64,000 bases of DNA from UBA6627 sp965248675 (GCA_965248675.1 CBDFJZ010000008.1:1178001-1242000); one strand, 5' to 3'. Positions 18,749 to 27,005 are shown, counted from the first letter of the stretch. Notes: generated by a model from the sequence alone, not told the origin. A program made the numbers and translations.

Positions 18749-19408
18749 TCATGCGCCGCGCCCTTCGGCTGAGCGCTCCTCCATGATCATGTCCTGGAGG
18801 GCGAGGAACGAGTCGATCAGCGCCTCGGGACGCGGTGGGCAGCCCGGGACGTAGACGTCGACGGGGACCACCTTGTCGACGCCCTGGAGAACGCGGTCGT
18901 AGCGGGTGTAGGGGCCGCCGTTGGTGGCGCAGGCGCCCATCGAGATCACCCACTTCGGGTTCGGCATCTGCTCATAGAGCAGCTTCACGGCCGGCGCCAT
19001 CTTCTTCGTCACGGTGCCGGCGACGATCATCACGTCGGACTGGCGCGGCGAGGGCCACGGCACGATGCCGAAGCGGTCGAGGTCGTAGTGGGCCATGTAG
19101 GTCCCGATCATCTCGATCGCGCAGCACGCGAGGCCGAACGTCATCGGCCAGAGCGAGGACTTGCGAGCCGCCGCCAGCACGAGGTCAGCGGGGACCTGCA
19201 TCACGCCGGGCAAGGCCTGACGATAGAGCGCCTTGCCAGGCTGAGGCGTGATCGGGGTCAGGACGGGCGCCTCGTTCGGGTGCTCGCGAGGGACGGCAGG
19301 CTCGGCACCCGGGGCGACCTCGGGAGCGGCTGGCGCTACCTCGGGGGCCGGAGTTTCGGGTGGGGCGGTGGTTGCGTCCGCGGTATCGGTGCCGGGCGTT
19401 ATCGCCAC
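18749..19408 (-). CDS. nuoB: NADH-quinone oxidoreductase subunit B with Pro/Ala-rich N-terminal extension, 219 aa
   Basis: Carries cluster N2, the last electron carrier before quinone. The cysteine ligands are seen in FGLACCAIEMIG, SMGACATNGGPYTRYD and VPGCPPRPEALID. The chosen start is GTG 19408, overlapping the end of nuoA by ten bases. Residues about 5-70 are a low-complexity extension (repeated APEVAP-type blocks, then PVLTPITPQPGKALYRQALPG) before the conserved core starts at about residue 80; most NuoB proteins are 160-185 aa. The extension could be a disordered tether; it is kept open in frame with no other start in the core, so it appears genuine. Confidence 0.92.
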   Translation of the reverse strand: MAITPGTDTADATTAPPETPAPEVAPAAPEVAPGAEPAVPREHPNEAPVLTPITPQPGKALYRQALPGVMQVPADLVLAAARKSSLWPMTFGLACCAIEMIGTYMAHYDLDRFGIVPWPSPRQSDVMIVAGTVTKKMAPAVKLLYEQMPNPKWVISMGACATNGGPYTRYDRVLQGVDKVVPVDVYVPGCPPRPEALIDSFLALQDMIMEERSAEGRGA

Positions 19409-19773
19409 TGGAGCGCCCCCTTCTTCCACGCGTAAGCGAGGCCGAGCCCGAGGATCGCGATGAACGCCACCATGGTCCAGTACGCGAGCGGTCCGATGCC
19501 AACGAAGGACAGCGCCCACGGGAAGATGAAGACGGCCTCGACGTCAAAGATGATGAAGAGGATGGCGTAGAGGTAGAAGCGATTGCCGACGTTGGTGGAC
19601 GCGCGGCGGAGGGGGAGCATGCCGCACTCGTAGGTCGTCCCCTTCTCGCGTTCCTCGGAGAAGGGCGCCAGCAGGCGCGATCCGATCAGCGCGGAGAAGA
19701 CGAGAATGAAGCCGGCAATGCTGGCGATCAGGACGGGAACGTAGTTGGAAAAGAGCTCGTCGGTCGGCAGCAC
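19399..19773 (-). CDS. nuoA: NADH-quinone oxidoreductase subunit A, 124 aa
   Basis: First gene of the operon, a three-helix membrane subunit beside NuoH and NuoJ. KGTTYECGMLPLRRAS is the conserved loop with the Cys that senses the active/deactive state in complex I, and FYLYAILFIIFDVEAVFIFPWA contains the conserved acidic residues of helix 2. Starts at GTG 19773. A sigma-70-like promoter lies about 60 bases upstream. Confidence 0.95.
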   Translation of the reverse strand: MLPTDELFSNYVPVLIASIAGFILVFSALIGSRLLAPFSEEREKGTTYECGMLPLRRASTNVGNRFYLYAILFIIFDVEAVFIFPWALSFVGIGPLAYWTMVAFIAILGLGLAYAWKKGALQWR

Positions 19774-19833
19774 CGGTCGTCCGATCCTGGCCTCGGCGGC
19801 GTGCGCGTCGTCGACATTCTCAGCGCCGCCGGG

Positions 19834-19862
19834 ACGGTATCAATGGCCTCCAGCAGTGTCAA
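19834..19862 (-). promoter_or_regulatory. nuo operon promoter
   Basis: Read on the minus strand: a perfect -35 TTGACA (19862-19857), 17-bp spacer, -10 TACCGT (19839-19834). The start of transcription would be near 19827, leaving a leader of about 54 nt before nuoA. Best sigma-70-type promoter seen in the window. Confidence 0.65.
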
Positions 19863-20039
19863 CGAAATCCTGCCTACGGACGAGTGTCCTGTATCGCGGC
19901 GAAAACAGGCCGCGAACGCGATCTCGGTGGCGCTCTGAGATCGAGAAATGGGCGATTCTGGCCGATGGTGTTGACATGACTGTCCGACGATGGCTTTCTG
20001 ACCTCATATCGACGCTACGCATGAGGTCTGGAGGAAGGC

Positions 20040-20198
20040 ATGCTGAAGAAGTACTACAGTGCCCTGGTCGGCGACGGACGGGTGAGCCGGCCGAGCTACG
20101 ACGAGGCGCGAGCCGATCTGCGGCGGGCGTATCTCGCCGAGATCCCGGTGAGGGGGTGGAATGCAGGTCTCGACCGACCCCATTCTCGACGCATTTGA
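20040..20198 (+). CDS. short protein, 52 aa, paralogue of the ORF at 6260
   Basis: Starts MLKKYYSALVGDGR behind a strong ribosome binding site GGAGG (20030-20034). It shares YYxALVxxGR, PSxxEARxDLxR and PVxG with the ORF at 6260-6403. The last about 14 residues (after IPVRGW) run into the next gene, whose ATG at 20161 lies inside this ORF in another frame, so the two are probably translationally coupled. No known motif; soluble, basic, probably helical. Function unknown. Confidence 0.6.
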   Translation: MLKKYYSALVGDGRVSRPSYDEARADLRRAYLAEIPVRGWNAGLDRPHSRRI

Positions 20199-20682
20199 CG
20201 GGCCGCTGCTGCTGATCGACGACGACGCCGAGCGGGAGCGGATCACGACGGTGATCCGGGCGAGCCGGCCGGCCGTCGAGAACGCCGTCTACCGCGTCTT
20301 CTCCGAGGCGCTCAGCCATGTGAACGAGGGGCTCGACGGCGCGCGCGTCGAGCTCCGCCTGGTCGAGGACGGCATTGACGTCGAGGTGGTCGAGGAAGCG
20401 GAGACCAGCACGCTGGAATCCGACTTCACCCTCTCGCCCGGCGACGTCGAGAAGCTGACGCTGCGGATCATCGAGCCGCTGAAGAAGGCGGCGGCCAAAG
20501 CGGCGGCGGAAGAGGGTCGCTCGCTCAACAACTGGATTAGCTCGGCGCTGGCGCGCCACCTCGAGCGGCGTTCGCGGCAGGGCCGGCACGAGATGCGGCG
20601 CGCCGCCCGCGAAGCGCGACGCGCGGCCCGCGGCCCGCGGCCGTGGCAAGACGGACGACCGCGACGTCGACTAAGGCGCTAG
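20161..20682 (+). CDS. protein with ribbon-helix-helix-like segment and basic tail, 173 aa
   Basis: Residues 1-95 form an acidic domain I do not recognise, with VENAVYRVFSEALSHVNEGL, then an alternating beta-like stretch (RVELRLVEDGIDVEVVEE). Residues about 98-138 (LTLRIIEPLKKAAAKAAAEE, then GRSLNNWISSALARHLE) match the C-terminal RHH helix pattern of HicB/Arc-type proteins (RSLNxWIxxAL). The C-terminal 35 residues are Arg-rich and may bind nucleic acid. The gene overlaps the 52-aa ORF by 38 bases. It may be an RHH DNA-binding regulator or antitoxin-like protein; there is no HicA next to it. The 52-aa partner is not a known toxin family. Confidence 0.6.
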   Translation: MQVSTDPILDAFDGPLLLIDDDAERERITTVIRASRPAVENAVYRVFSEALSHVNEGLDGARVELRLVEDGIDVEVVEEAETSTLESDFTLSPGDVEKLTLRIIEPLKKAAAKAAAEEGRSLNNWISSALARHLERRSRQGRHEMRRAAREARRAARGPRPWQDGRPRRRLRR

Positions 20683-20865
20683 CGGGCTGCCGCCGCTCCG
20701 CTCCGAACTCCGCCTCCGAGTGACGAATATTGGCTCACGACCTGAGACAAGGTGGAGGCCGGTCTGCCCGCAGCCTTCCTCTCGATCCCACACACTGGCT
20801 CCAGATTCTCTTTCCGGAGGTCAGCCCGCGCAGATCCCCGACCGCAACAGGGACCGGACGTCAAC
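20683..20865. other. intergenic stretch before the first interspersed repeat
   Basis: No gene, terminator hairpin with T run, or promoter is evident in these 183 bases; it leads directly into the repeat at 20866. Confidence 0.4.
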
Positions 20866-21130
20866 GCACGATGTGCGAGGTGGGCGGCTGGCCCGGGTGC
20901 TGCGCGCTACCGCCCGAGGTCGGTTCGTTCGTCGGGGGCACTCGCCCCCGACACCCCCGCCGAGGGGCAGCTTGCCCCTCGGACTCCCTGGCAAGCCGAG
21001 AGCTGGTCAGCCGTCGCAGGCTTCGATGGCGGCGAGCGCGGTGCCTTGCCCTGGTGGGGTTGGAAGCTGTGCAGGCCGGTTCTAGATGAGCGGCTTCCGG
21101 CACCGCTAGGCCAACCCTGGTGGGATGGCG
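20866..21130 (+). repeat. interspersed repeat, copy 1 (about 265 bp, two conserved stem-loops)
   Basis: Begins GCACGATGTGCGAGGTGGGC and ends near GGCACCGCTAGGCC. Stem-loop 1 at 20931-20952: GTCGGGGGC / GCCCCCGAC with loop ACTC. Stem-loop 2 at 20960-20982: CCGAGGGGCA / TGCCCCTCGG with a three-base loop. The 3' half keeps GCCTTGCCCTGGTGGGGTTG and a closing CACCGCTAGGC block shared with the copies at 21325, 36282 and 44452. Open frames through it differ between copies, so it does not look protein-coding. Confidence 0.8.
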
Positions 21131-21160
21131 ATCGGAGGTCGCTCGCGAGGCGTGCCCTCT

Positions 21161-21316
21161 GAGGTCGCTGGCGCGACGGGGCCTCTGAGGTCGCTGGCGC
21201 GACGGGGCCTCTGAGGTCGCTGGCGCGACGGGGCCTCTGAGGTCGCTGGCGCGACGGGGCCTCTGAGGTCGCTGGCGCGACGGGGCCTCTGAGGTCGCTG
21301 GCGCGACGGGGCACCG
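21161..21316 (+). repeat. tandem array of six 26-bp units
   Basis: Six perfect or near-perfect head-to-tail copies at 21161, 21187, 21213, 21239, 21265 and 21291, core GGTCGCTGGCGCGACGGGGC. There are no spacers, so this is not CRISPR. The unit length is not a multiple of three. A degenerate unit precedes the array. The array is sandwiched between two copies of the interspersed repeat, and related degenerate units precede the copies at 36282 and 44452, so array and repeat belong together. Confidence 0.9.
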
Positions 21317-21324
21317 GAGGTCGC

Positions 21325-21588
21325 GCACGATCTGCGAGGTGGACGGCCGGCGGGGTGCTACGCGCGGGCGCTGGAGGTCGCTTCGTTCGTCGGGGGCACT
21401 CGCCCCCGACACCCCCGCCGAGGGGCAGCCTGCCCCTCGGACTCCCTGGCAAGCCGAGAGCTGGTCAGCCGTCGCATGCTTCGATGGCGGCAAGCGGGGT
21501 GCCTTGCCCTGGTGGGGTTGGAAGCTGTGCAGGCCGGTTCTAGATGAGCGGCTTCCGGCACCGCTAGGCCAACCCTGGTGGGACGGCG
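21325..21588 (+). repeat. interspersed repeat, copy 2
   Basis: Nearly identical to copy 1 over 264 bp, same orientation. Stem-loops at 21389-21410 and 21418-21440, the latter with loop GCC instead of GCT. Sequence identity is highest from the first stem-loop to the end, which suggests recent duplication together with the 26-bp array. Confidence 0.8.
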
Positions 21589-21879
21589 AACTGGGGGTGG
21601 GGCGCTCGTCGGCGCGGCTTCGGACTGGATCGACGGCGATGATCTTCGGCGGGCGTTTGGCGGCTTCGGCAGATGGCACACGCCCAGCGGCTTCGTGTCG
21701 GGTGCTCCGAGGTCCGGGTGTGAGCCTCCGGGCCCCCCGACCGCGACGCGCTGCACGGTCGCACTATCTGCGACGTGTCACCTCGAGGCGCACCGCCGAA
21801 GCGACCGGTTTCGATTCCTTGTGAATCGCCGATCGACTTCTCTACCGCGAGGAGGGTCGTGAACCCGAGGGGCTCTGGA

Positions 21880-22620
21880 ACGCTTCATCCCTGCTTGAGG
21901 CAATGCCGCCAGCACCCAGCGCGTCGACGTCCGCAGCTTGGTGATGAATCTCCAGTACCGCAACCGGGCCTTGGTTGCGAAGATGACCGACACCATTGAC
22001 GAGATGAGCGGCGGCAGATTCAGGCTCTGCCTTGGTGGTTTCGGCGGAAATGCACCCGAGCTGGGAGTTTGGCTATCCCAGCGACCGCCAGTTCGGGAGA
22101 GCCGCGGAGGCGCTGGAGGTCGTCAGCACCCTGTTACGCGAGGGCTCGATCGATTTCAGTGGCGAGCACTTGAACTCCGCGACTGCGAGCTTCGGCCGCG
22201 CGGACCCCGCGGTGGATCGATCCCGATCGTGGTCGCTGCCCACGGCTCGCGGGTGCTACGCCTCACCGCTCAATATGCGGACGAGTGGAATACCGCCGCC
22301 GCGGGCTATGGACGAAGCGTGCCGGAGGATGCCGATGCGGCGTGGGAAGCCCTCGATACCGCCTGTCGAAACATCGGCTGCGCTCCGGAGAGCCTGACTC
22401 GCGCGGCGGCGGTCGGCGTAATCGCTCCAGACAGTCCCCCTCCGCGAATGGACTGAGCCAGGATCGCCTGCCTAATACGAGGCACGATCGCCGATCTCAG
22501 GGAGCGTCGAGAAGATCGCGGCGTCACTTCTGGCGTTCCAGACAAGAGACTTCGCGGAGCTCCAGTTGTGGCCGTTTCCCGATTCCCTTCAGGGTCGAGG
22601 CTCTCGCCCAGTGGTTGTAG
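21880..22620 (+). pseudogene. luciferase-like flavin/F420-dependent monooxygenase pseudogene
   Basis: Recognisable pieces in several frames: VMNLQYRNRALVAKMTDTID and EMSGGRFRLCLGG (from 21938), then FGRAAEALEVVSTLLREGSI and DFSGEHLN (near 22095-22175), then CELRPRGPRGGSIPIVVAAH and LRLTAQYADEWNTA, and finally VEKIAASLLAFQTRDF, AELQLWPFPDSLQ and VEALAQWL up to the TAG at 22618. This order is that of LLM-family oxidoreductases. The N-terminal third is missing, and at least three frame changes are present. It lies directly downstream of the repeat locus, whose expansion may have removed the 5' end. No function is expected. Confidence 0.8.
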
Positions 22621-22828
22621 CTGTGCGTCGCGCTCGAGCGAGTTAGCGGTCAGCGAGATCAACTCCAGCGTCCGAGGATCACTGCTTCACAGGATCGCCG
22701 CATCGTACGTGGGGTCTTCAAAGTCCGCTTGGTCTTCCGTTGGGCGGCGCGCCGGACGCGGTCGCCAGGGGCCGGACGACGGCAAGGTCGACTAAGCGCT
22801 AGCTGTAGTTCCGCCAGGCCACCGGACA
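22621..22828. other. spacer between pseudogene and amidase
   Basis: No gene or regulatory site supported. The region is the convergent gap between the LLM remnant (plus) and the amidase (minus); no terminator hairpin with a T run was found. Confidence 0.4.
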
Positions 22829-24040
22829 CTAGAGTCCCCCTTGACCGAGTTCCGCCGCCAGCCGCAAGAGCGTCTCATCCGCGCCTCGACTGCCCACGAA
22901 CGACAGGCCTACCGGACCGCCAGCCGACCCCGCAGGAATCGTCAGCTGCGGAAGCCCCGCCAGGCCCGCGATGCTGCACAGAACGAGCGAACCCCAGACG
23001 AACGGTCTGCGTTGCTGCCAGTCCTCGCTGACCAGCGGCGCCGGTCCGACGCACGTGGGGATCATGATCACCGTCTCGCTGTCGAGCAGGTCGGCCAACC
23101 GCGCTTGAACCTTCTCTCGCACCCTCGTGGACTCCTCGGCATCTTCCGCCGTTGCCCGCGCTACGGATACGAAGGCGGTGTCGCCGTACGCGGGAACGTT
23201 CGCGCTCAGCCATTCCCCGTGTGTCTGTTGAACTTCCCACGTCTGAATTCGATCGGCGTGGAAGGAGAACTGCGTCACTGGCGGGCCATCGAGAGGGGCA
23301 ACCCGAATGTGCTCAATCCGCTCAACGTGCGATTCCGCGTTGCGGGTCGACTGCTCGAGCGCTGCGCGCGCTGCGGTCGTGGCAAGCTCGAAGGCGTCGT
23401 CCGCCACGAGCAACCGGCGCACTCGCCCCGCCACCATGGGCTCGCCTAGCAGCGAAGCGCCGACGCGCGCCAGCGTATCCGCGCCCCTCGCGAACCAACC
23501 AACGGTATCGAGGCTGGGCGATAGGGGGATCATCCCATTGATGCTGACGCGCCCGTGTGTCGGCCGGATCCCATAGATGCCACACGCGCTCGCCGGCAGG
23601 CGCACCGAGCACGCACTGTCGCTCCCAAGCGCGAAGTCAACCGCTTCAGCCGCGACCGCCACAGCAGACCCACTCGAAGAGCCACCCGGCAGCCGATCAG
23701 GAGCCGCCGGGTTCGTGGGCGTGTCGTAGTGCCGGCTGTCGCCGAGCGCGCCCCAGGCCAGTTCGTCCATGCAGGTCATCCCTGCGAGCGAAGCCCCAGC
23801 ATCGAGCAGCACCGCCACGGCTTCAGCGGTTGCGGTAGCGGGCTCGGTTGTCTCAAGCCAGCGGGGGTGGCCGGCGCAGTTCCGATGGCCCGCCACCGCG
23901 TACAGATCCTTCGCGGCGAACGTGAGACCTCCGAGTGGTCCTCCCGCCGCTCCCGACAGTTGGACCTGGTCGTGAGCGCAGAATGCGCCGCTCGCGTCAG
24001 CCGCCAAGGATCGACTTCCTCGCCCAGCGTGGTCGTCCAC
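22829..24040 (-). CDS. amidase-signature family hydrolase, 403 aa
   Basis: Amidase signature enzymes hydrolyse amide bonds with a Ser-cisSer-Lys triad. All three are present: Lys in FAAKDLYAVAGH, the cis-Ser in LPGGSSSGSAVAVA and the nucleophile in DSACSVRLPASACG. The middle is shortened compared with about 470-aa GatA, as in the AtzF/Asp-tRNA-like short amidases. Starts at GTG 24040; it lies 79 bases downstream of valS. GatA itself is unlikely because gatB and gatC are not adjacent. Substrate unknown. Confidence 0.85.
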   Translation of the reverse strand: MDDHAGRGSRSLAADASGAFCAHDQVQLSGAAGGPLGGLTFAAKDLYAVAGHRNCAGHPRWLETTEPATATAEAVAVLLDAGASLAGMTCMDELAWGALGDSRHYDTPTNPAAPDRLPGGSSSGSAVAVAAEAVDFALGSDSACSVRLPASACGIYGIRPTHGRVSINGMIPLSPSLDTVGWFARGADTLARVGASLLGEPMVAGRVRRLLVADDAFELATTAARAALEQSTRNAESHVERIEHIRVAPLDGPPVTQFSFHADRIQTWEVQQTHGEWLSANVPAYGDTAFVSVARATAEDAEESTRVREKVQARLADLLDSETVIMIPTCVGPAPLVSEDWQQRRPFVWGSLVLCSIAGLAGLPQLTIPAGSAGGPVGLSFVGSRGADETLLRLAAELGQGGL

Positions 24041-24119
24041 GCCGTGAGGTTACGAACATGGAGTCGATGCGCCAACGCGGTCGTCGACTCCAGCCCGCGT
24101 CTCGCTCGGAATCGACTGC

Positions 24120-26831
24120 CTATCCCAGCTCCGCCAGGCTGTGGCGCAGCCCGGCGAGTCGCGACTGCGCCGTCTCAAGGCGGTCGCGCTCGCGCTGCAC
24201 CACCTCAGCCGGGGCTTTCGAGGTGAACTGTTCGTTCGACAGCTTCTTCTCGATGCCGGCGACCTCGCCCTCAGCCTCTGCGATCTGCTTGCTGATCCGC
24301 TCGCGTTCCGCCTCGAGGTCGAAGAGGCCGGCCATGGGCAGGGCAACCTGGCCGACGGCGAGCACCGAGCTCACGACGCCCTCGCTCGGGGCGTCGCTCG
24401 GTGCGTGGACGATGTGGAGCGGCCGGGCGCGGGCGAGCTGCTCGATCGCCGCGCGGAGCGCGGTGGCGGTATCGACGGCGTCGCCACCCACCACGTACGC
24501 CTCGATCCAGCGGGCGGCATCCACGCGCTTCTCCGCGCGGATGTTGCGGATCGCGCGCACGAACTCCTGGACCGCCTCGAAGCTGGCTTCCGAGGCCTGA
24601 TCGATGTGGGCGGTGTCCGCCTCGGGGTAGCGGGCGACGATCAGCTGCTCGGCGCCGTCCGGATCGGGCGCGATCGCGGCGAGGCGTTGCCAGATCTCCT
24701 CGGTGACGAACGGCATGAACGGGTGCAACAGCCGCAGCGTGCGGTCCATAACGTGGACCAGCACCGGCAGCGGCGAGCGGTCGCCGGCCCGCACCCGGAC
24801 CTTGGCGACCTCGATGTACCAGTCAGCGAACTCGTCCCAGAAGAAGTCGCGGGTCTGGCGCAGCGCCTCGGCGAGCTCGAAGCGGCCGACCAGGCGTTCG
24901 ACGTTCTGGTTGACCACGTTGAGGCGTGACAGCACCCAGCGATCCTCGACGGGCATCGCCCCCGGGTCCGCGGGGAGCGACAGGTCGTCGCCGTCCTCGA
25001 TCATGCCGAGGGCGAAGCGCGAGGCGTTCCACAGCTTGTTGGCGAAGTTGCGACCGGCTTCGAGGCGCTCGTCGCTTAGCCGCTGGTCGTTGCCGGGCGA
25101 GGTACCGGAGAGCACGGCGAAGCGCAGCGCGTCCGAGCCGTACTGCTCCACGGCCTCGAGCGGGTCGACGGCGCCCTTCGACTTCGACATTTTCGAGCCG
25201 TCGGCGGCGCGCACCATGCCGTGCAGATAGACGTGCTCGAATGGGATGTCGTCGGCGACGATCCCGCGCTCCTTCAGGTCCTTCATGTTGTAGAGCGACA
25301 TCATGATCATGCGGGCGACCCAGAAAAAGATGATGTCGTAGCCGGTCTCCATCACCTGGGTGGGGTAGAAGCGACGGAGGTCCTCGGCGTCCTCGTTCGG
25401 CCAGCCGAGCGTCGAGTGCGGCCAGAGGCCCGAGGAGAACCAGGTGTCGAGGGTGTCCTCGTCCTGGCTGAGGTTCGATCCCTCGCAGGACTCGCAGTGG
25501 CTCGGGTCGTAGATCGCGACGGTCAGGTGGTCGCAGTCGGCGCAGTACCAGACCGGGATGCGGTGGCCCCACCAGATCTGGCGGCTGATGCACCAGTCGC
25601 GGATGTTCTCCATCCACTGCAGGTAGGTGCGCTCGAACCGCTCGGGGACGAACTTGATGCGGCCGTCGGTGACGGCAGAGATCGCCGGGCCGGCGAGCGG
25701 CTTGATATCGACCCACCACTGCAGCGAAACGAGCGGCTCGACCACGGCGCCCGACCGCTCCGAATGACCGACGGCGTGCGTGTAAGGCTCGATGCTGTCG
25801 ATCAGCCCGGCCGCCTGGAGATCCGCGACGATGCGCTGGCGGGCCGCGTCGCGGTCGAGGCCGGCGTACTTGCCGGCGTTCTCGTTGAGGGTGCCGTCGG
25901 GGTTGAGGATGTTGATGATCTCGAGGTCGTGGCGCTCGCCGATCTCGAAGTCGACGGGGTCGTGGCCAGGCGTCACTTTGAGCGCCCCTGAGCCACCCTC
26001 CATCTCGACCGCCTCGTCGGCGATCACCGGCACCGGGCGGTCGTCGGTCGGGACGAGCACCTGGCGGCCGACGAGTTCGCGGAAGCGATCGTCCTCGGGG
26101 TGGACGGCGACGGCGGTGTCGGCCGGTATCGTCTCGGGGCGGGTCGTGGCGATCACCACGTAGCGGTCGGTGCGCGCCCCCTGCTCGTCGAGGATCGGGT
26201 AGCGGACGTGCCAGAAGGCGGACTCGACGTCCTCGTACTCCACCTCGAGGTCTGAGACGGCGGTCTGGCTGGCGGGATCCCAGTTGATGATCCGTTCGCC
26301 GCGGTAGATCAGGCCTTCGTCGTAGAGGCGCTTGAAGGTGTGGCGCACCGCCCGCTCGCGATCCTCGTCCATCGTGAACGCCTCGCGCTCCCAGTTGGCG
26401 GAGGCGCCGAGGCGCTTGTGCTGCTCCATGATCCGCGAGCGGGAGGCGTTGACGAAGGTCCAGACGCGCTCGAGGAAGGCCTCGCGACCGATGTCGTGAC
26501 GTGTGAGGCCTTCGTCGCGGAGCTGGCGTTCGATGACCGCGTTGACAGCGATCGCCGCGTGATCGACACCGGGCAGCCAGAGCGTGTCGTCGCCGTTCAT
26601 GCGGTGCCAGCGGATCAGTGAGTCCTCGACCGCGGTGGTGAGGGCGTGGCCGACGTGGAGCTCACCGGTGAGGTTGGGCGGCGGCATGATGATCGTGAAC
26701 GGGTCGGCGTCGGGCCGGGTCGGCCGAAAGGCGCCGCTCGCCTCCCAGGCGTCGTAGACGCGCCGCTCGACCGCGCCAGGGTCGTAGGCAGTAGCCATTT
26801 CGGTCGCCTCGGTCGTGGGCTCGGTGGTCAT
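24120..26831 (-). CDS. valS: valyl-tRNA synthetase, 903 aa
   Basis: Charges tRNA-Val. Class I motifs: PPPNLTGELHVGHAL (HIGH-type, about residue 50) and DGSKMSKSKGAVDP (about residue 555). The CP1 editing domain shows ATTRPETIPADTAVAVHPED. A zinc-ribbon-like CADC...CESC element precedes DTWFSSGLWPHSTLGWP. The C-terminal coiled coil (about 835-900) is present. The binding-pocket variant GVDHAAIAVNAVIERQL resembles Chloroflexota enzymes more than the usual GTDHAGIATQ. Upstream lies a leader peptide with three Val codons and an intrinsic terminator, so expression is probably controlled by attenuation. Confidence 0.95.
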   Translation of the reverse strand: MTTEPTTEATEMATAYDPGAVERRVYDAWEASGAFRPTRPDADPFTIIMPPPNLTGELHVGHALTTAVEDSLIRWHRMNGDDTLWLPGVDHAAIAVNAVIERQLRDEGLTRHDIGREAFLERVWTFVNASRSRIMEQHKRLGASANWEREAFTMDEDRERAVRHTFKRLYDEGLIYRGERIINWDPASQTAVSDLEVEYEDVESAFWHVRYPILDEQGARTDRYVVIATTRPETIPADTAVAVHPEDDRFRELVGRQVLVPTDDRPVPVIADEAVEMEGGSGALKVTPGHDPVDFEIGERHDLEIINILNPDGTLNENAGKYAGLDRDAARQRIVADLQAAGLIDSIEPYTHAVGHSERSGAVVEPLVSLQWWVDIKPLAGPAISAVTDGRIKFVPERFERTYLQWMENIRDWCISRQIWWGHRIPVWYCADCDHLTVAIYDPSHCESCEGSNLSQDEDTLDTWFSSGLWPHSTLGWPNEDAEDLRRFYPTQVMETGYDIIFFWVARMIMMSLYNMKDLKERGIVADDIPFEHVYLHGMVRAADGSKMSKSKGAVDPLEAVEQYGSDALRFAVLSGTSPGNDQRLSDERLEAGRNFANKLWNASRFALGMIEDGDDLSLPADPGAMPVEDRWVLSRLNVVNQNVERLVGRFELAEALRQTRDFFWDEFADWYIEVAKVRVRAGDRSPLPVLVHVMDRTLRLLHPFMPFVTEEIWQRLAAIAPDPDGAEQLIVARYPEADTAHIDQASEASFEAVQEFVRAIRNIRAEKRVDAARWIEAYVVGGDAVDTATALRAAIEQLARARPLHIVHAPSDAPSEGVVSSVLAVGQVALPMAGLFDLEAERERISKQIAEAEGEVAGIEKKLSNEQFTSKAPAEVVQRERDRLETAQSRLAGLRHSLAELG

Positions 26832-26872
26832 GGTCGGGCTCCGGTGCTTGCCTCGGAGGTAGCGGGTACATG

Positions 26873-26896
26873 AAAAAGCCCCGCGCTGCGGGGCTC
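26873..26896 (-). terminator. intrinsic terminator in the valS leader (attenuator)
   Basis: On the minus strand AGCCCCGC, loop, GCGGGGCT followed by five T. It sits between the leader peptide (ends 26931) and the valS start (26831), so transcription stops before valS unless the hairpin is prevented. An upstream segment around 26914-26920 (GCCCCG) could pair with the 3' arm (CGGGGC), and CCACGGCAGGT (overlapping the leader stop) can pair with ACCTGTCGTGG downstream, giving competing structures. Confidence 0.75.
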
Positions 26897-26930
26897 CACG
26901 ACAGGTCGACGGCGGCCTCGGGGCCGTCGG

Positions 26931-26966
26931 TTACCTGCCGTGGCTGGGTACGACTACCTGTGTCAT
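26931..26966 (-). CDS. valS leader peptide MTQVVVPSHGR
   Basis: An 11-codon ORF (ATG ACA CAG GTA GTC GTA ...) with three consecutive valine codons, ending in TAA. It is followed by a competing stem region and a terminator before valS. This is the classical arrangement of ribosome-mediated attenuation: ribosomes stall on Val codons when Val-tRNA is scarce, change the RNA fold and allow read-through into valS. The ATG lies nine bases after a -10 hexamer, so it is probably translated leaderless or from a two- to three-base leader. I am fairly confident because the Val run, the terminator and the aminoacyl-tRNA synthetase specificity agree. Confidence 0.75.
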   Translation of the reverse strand: MTQVVVPSHGR

Positions 26967-26975
26967 CACGCCTCG

Positions 26976-27005
26976 ATGGTAGAAGGCGCCTCGGAGTGGG
27001 GTCAA
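26976..27005 (-). promoter_or_regulatory. valS promoter
   Basis: Minus strand: -35 TTGACC (27005-27000), 18-bp spacer, -10 TACCAT (26981-26976). Transcription would start about 26969, immediately before the leader peptide ATG. Confidence 0.6.

Noticed and set aside
19971..19976. TTGACA as -35 for the 52-aa ORF
   Set aside because: No -10 at 16-18 bp; TCATAT is 27 bp away.
21161..21316. CRISPR array
   Set aside because: Units are contiguous without spacers, 26 bp long, and there are no cas genes.
26832..27005. T-box riboswitch in front of valS
   Set aside because: No AGGGTGGNACCGCG-like T-box sequence or matching specifier stem was found; the Val-rich leader ORF and terminator explain the region better.
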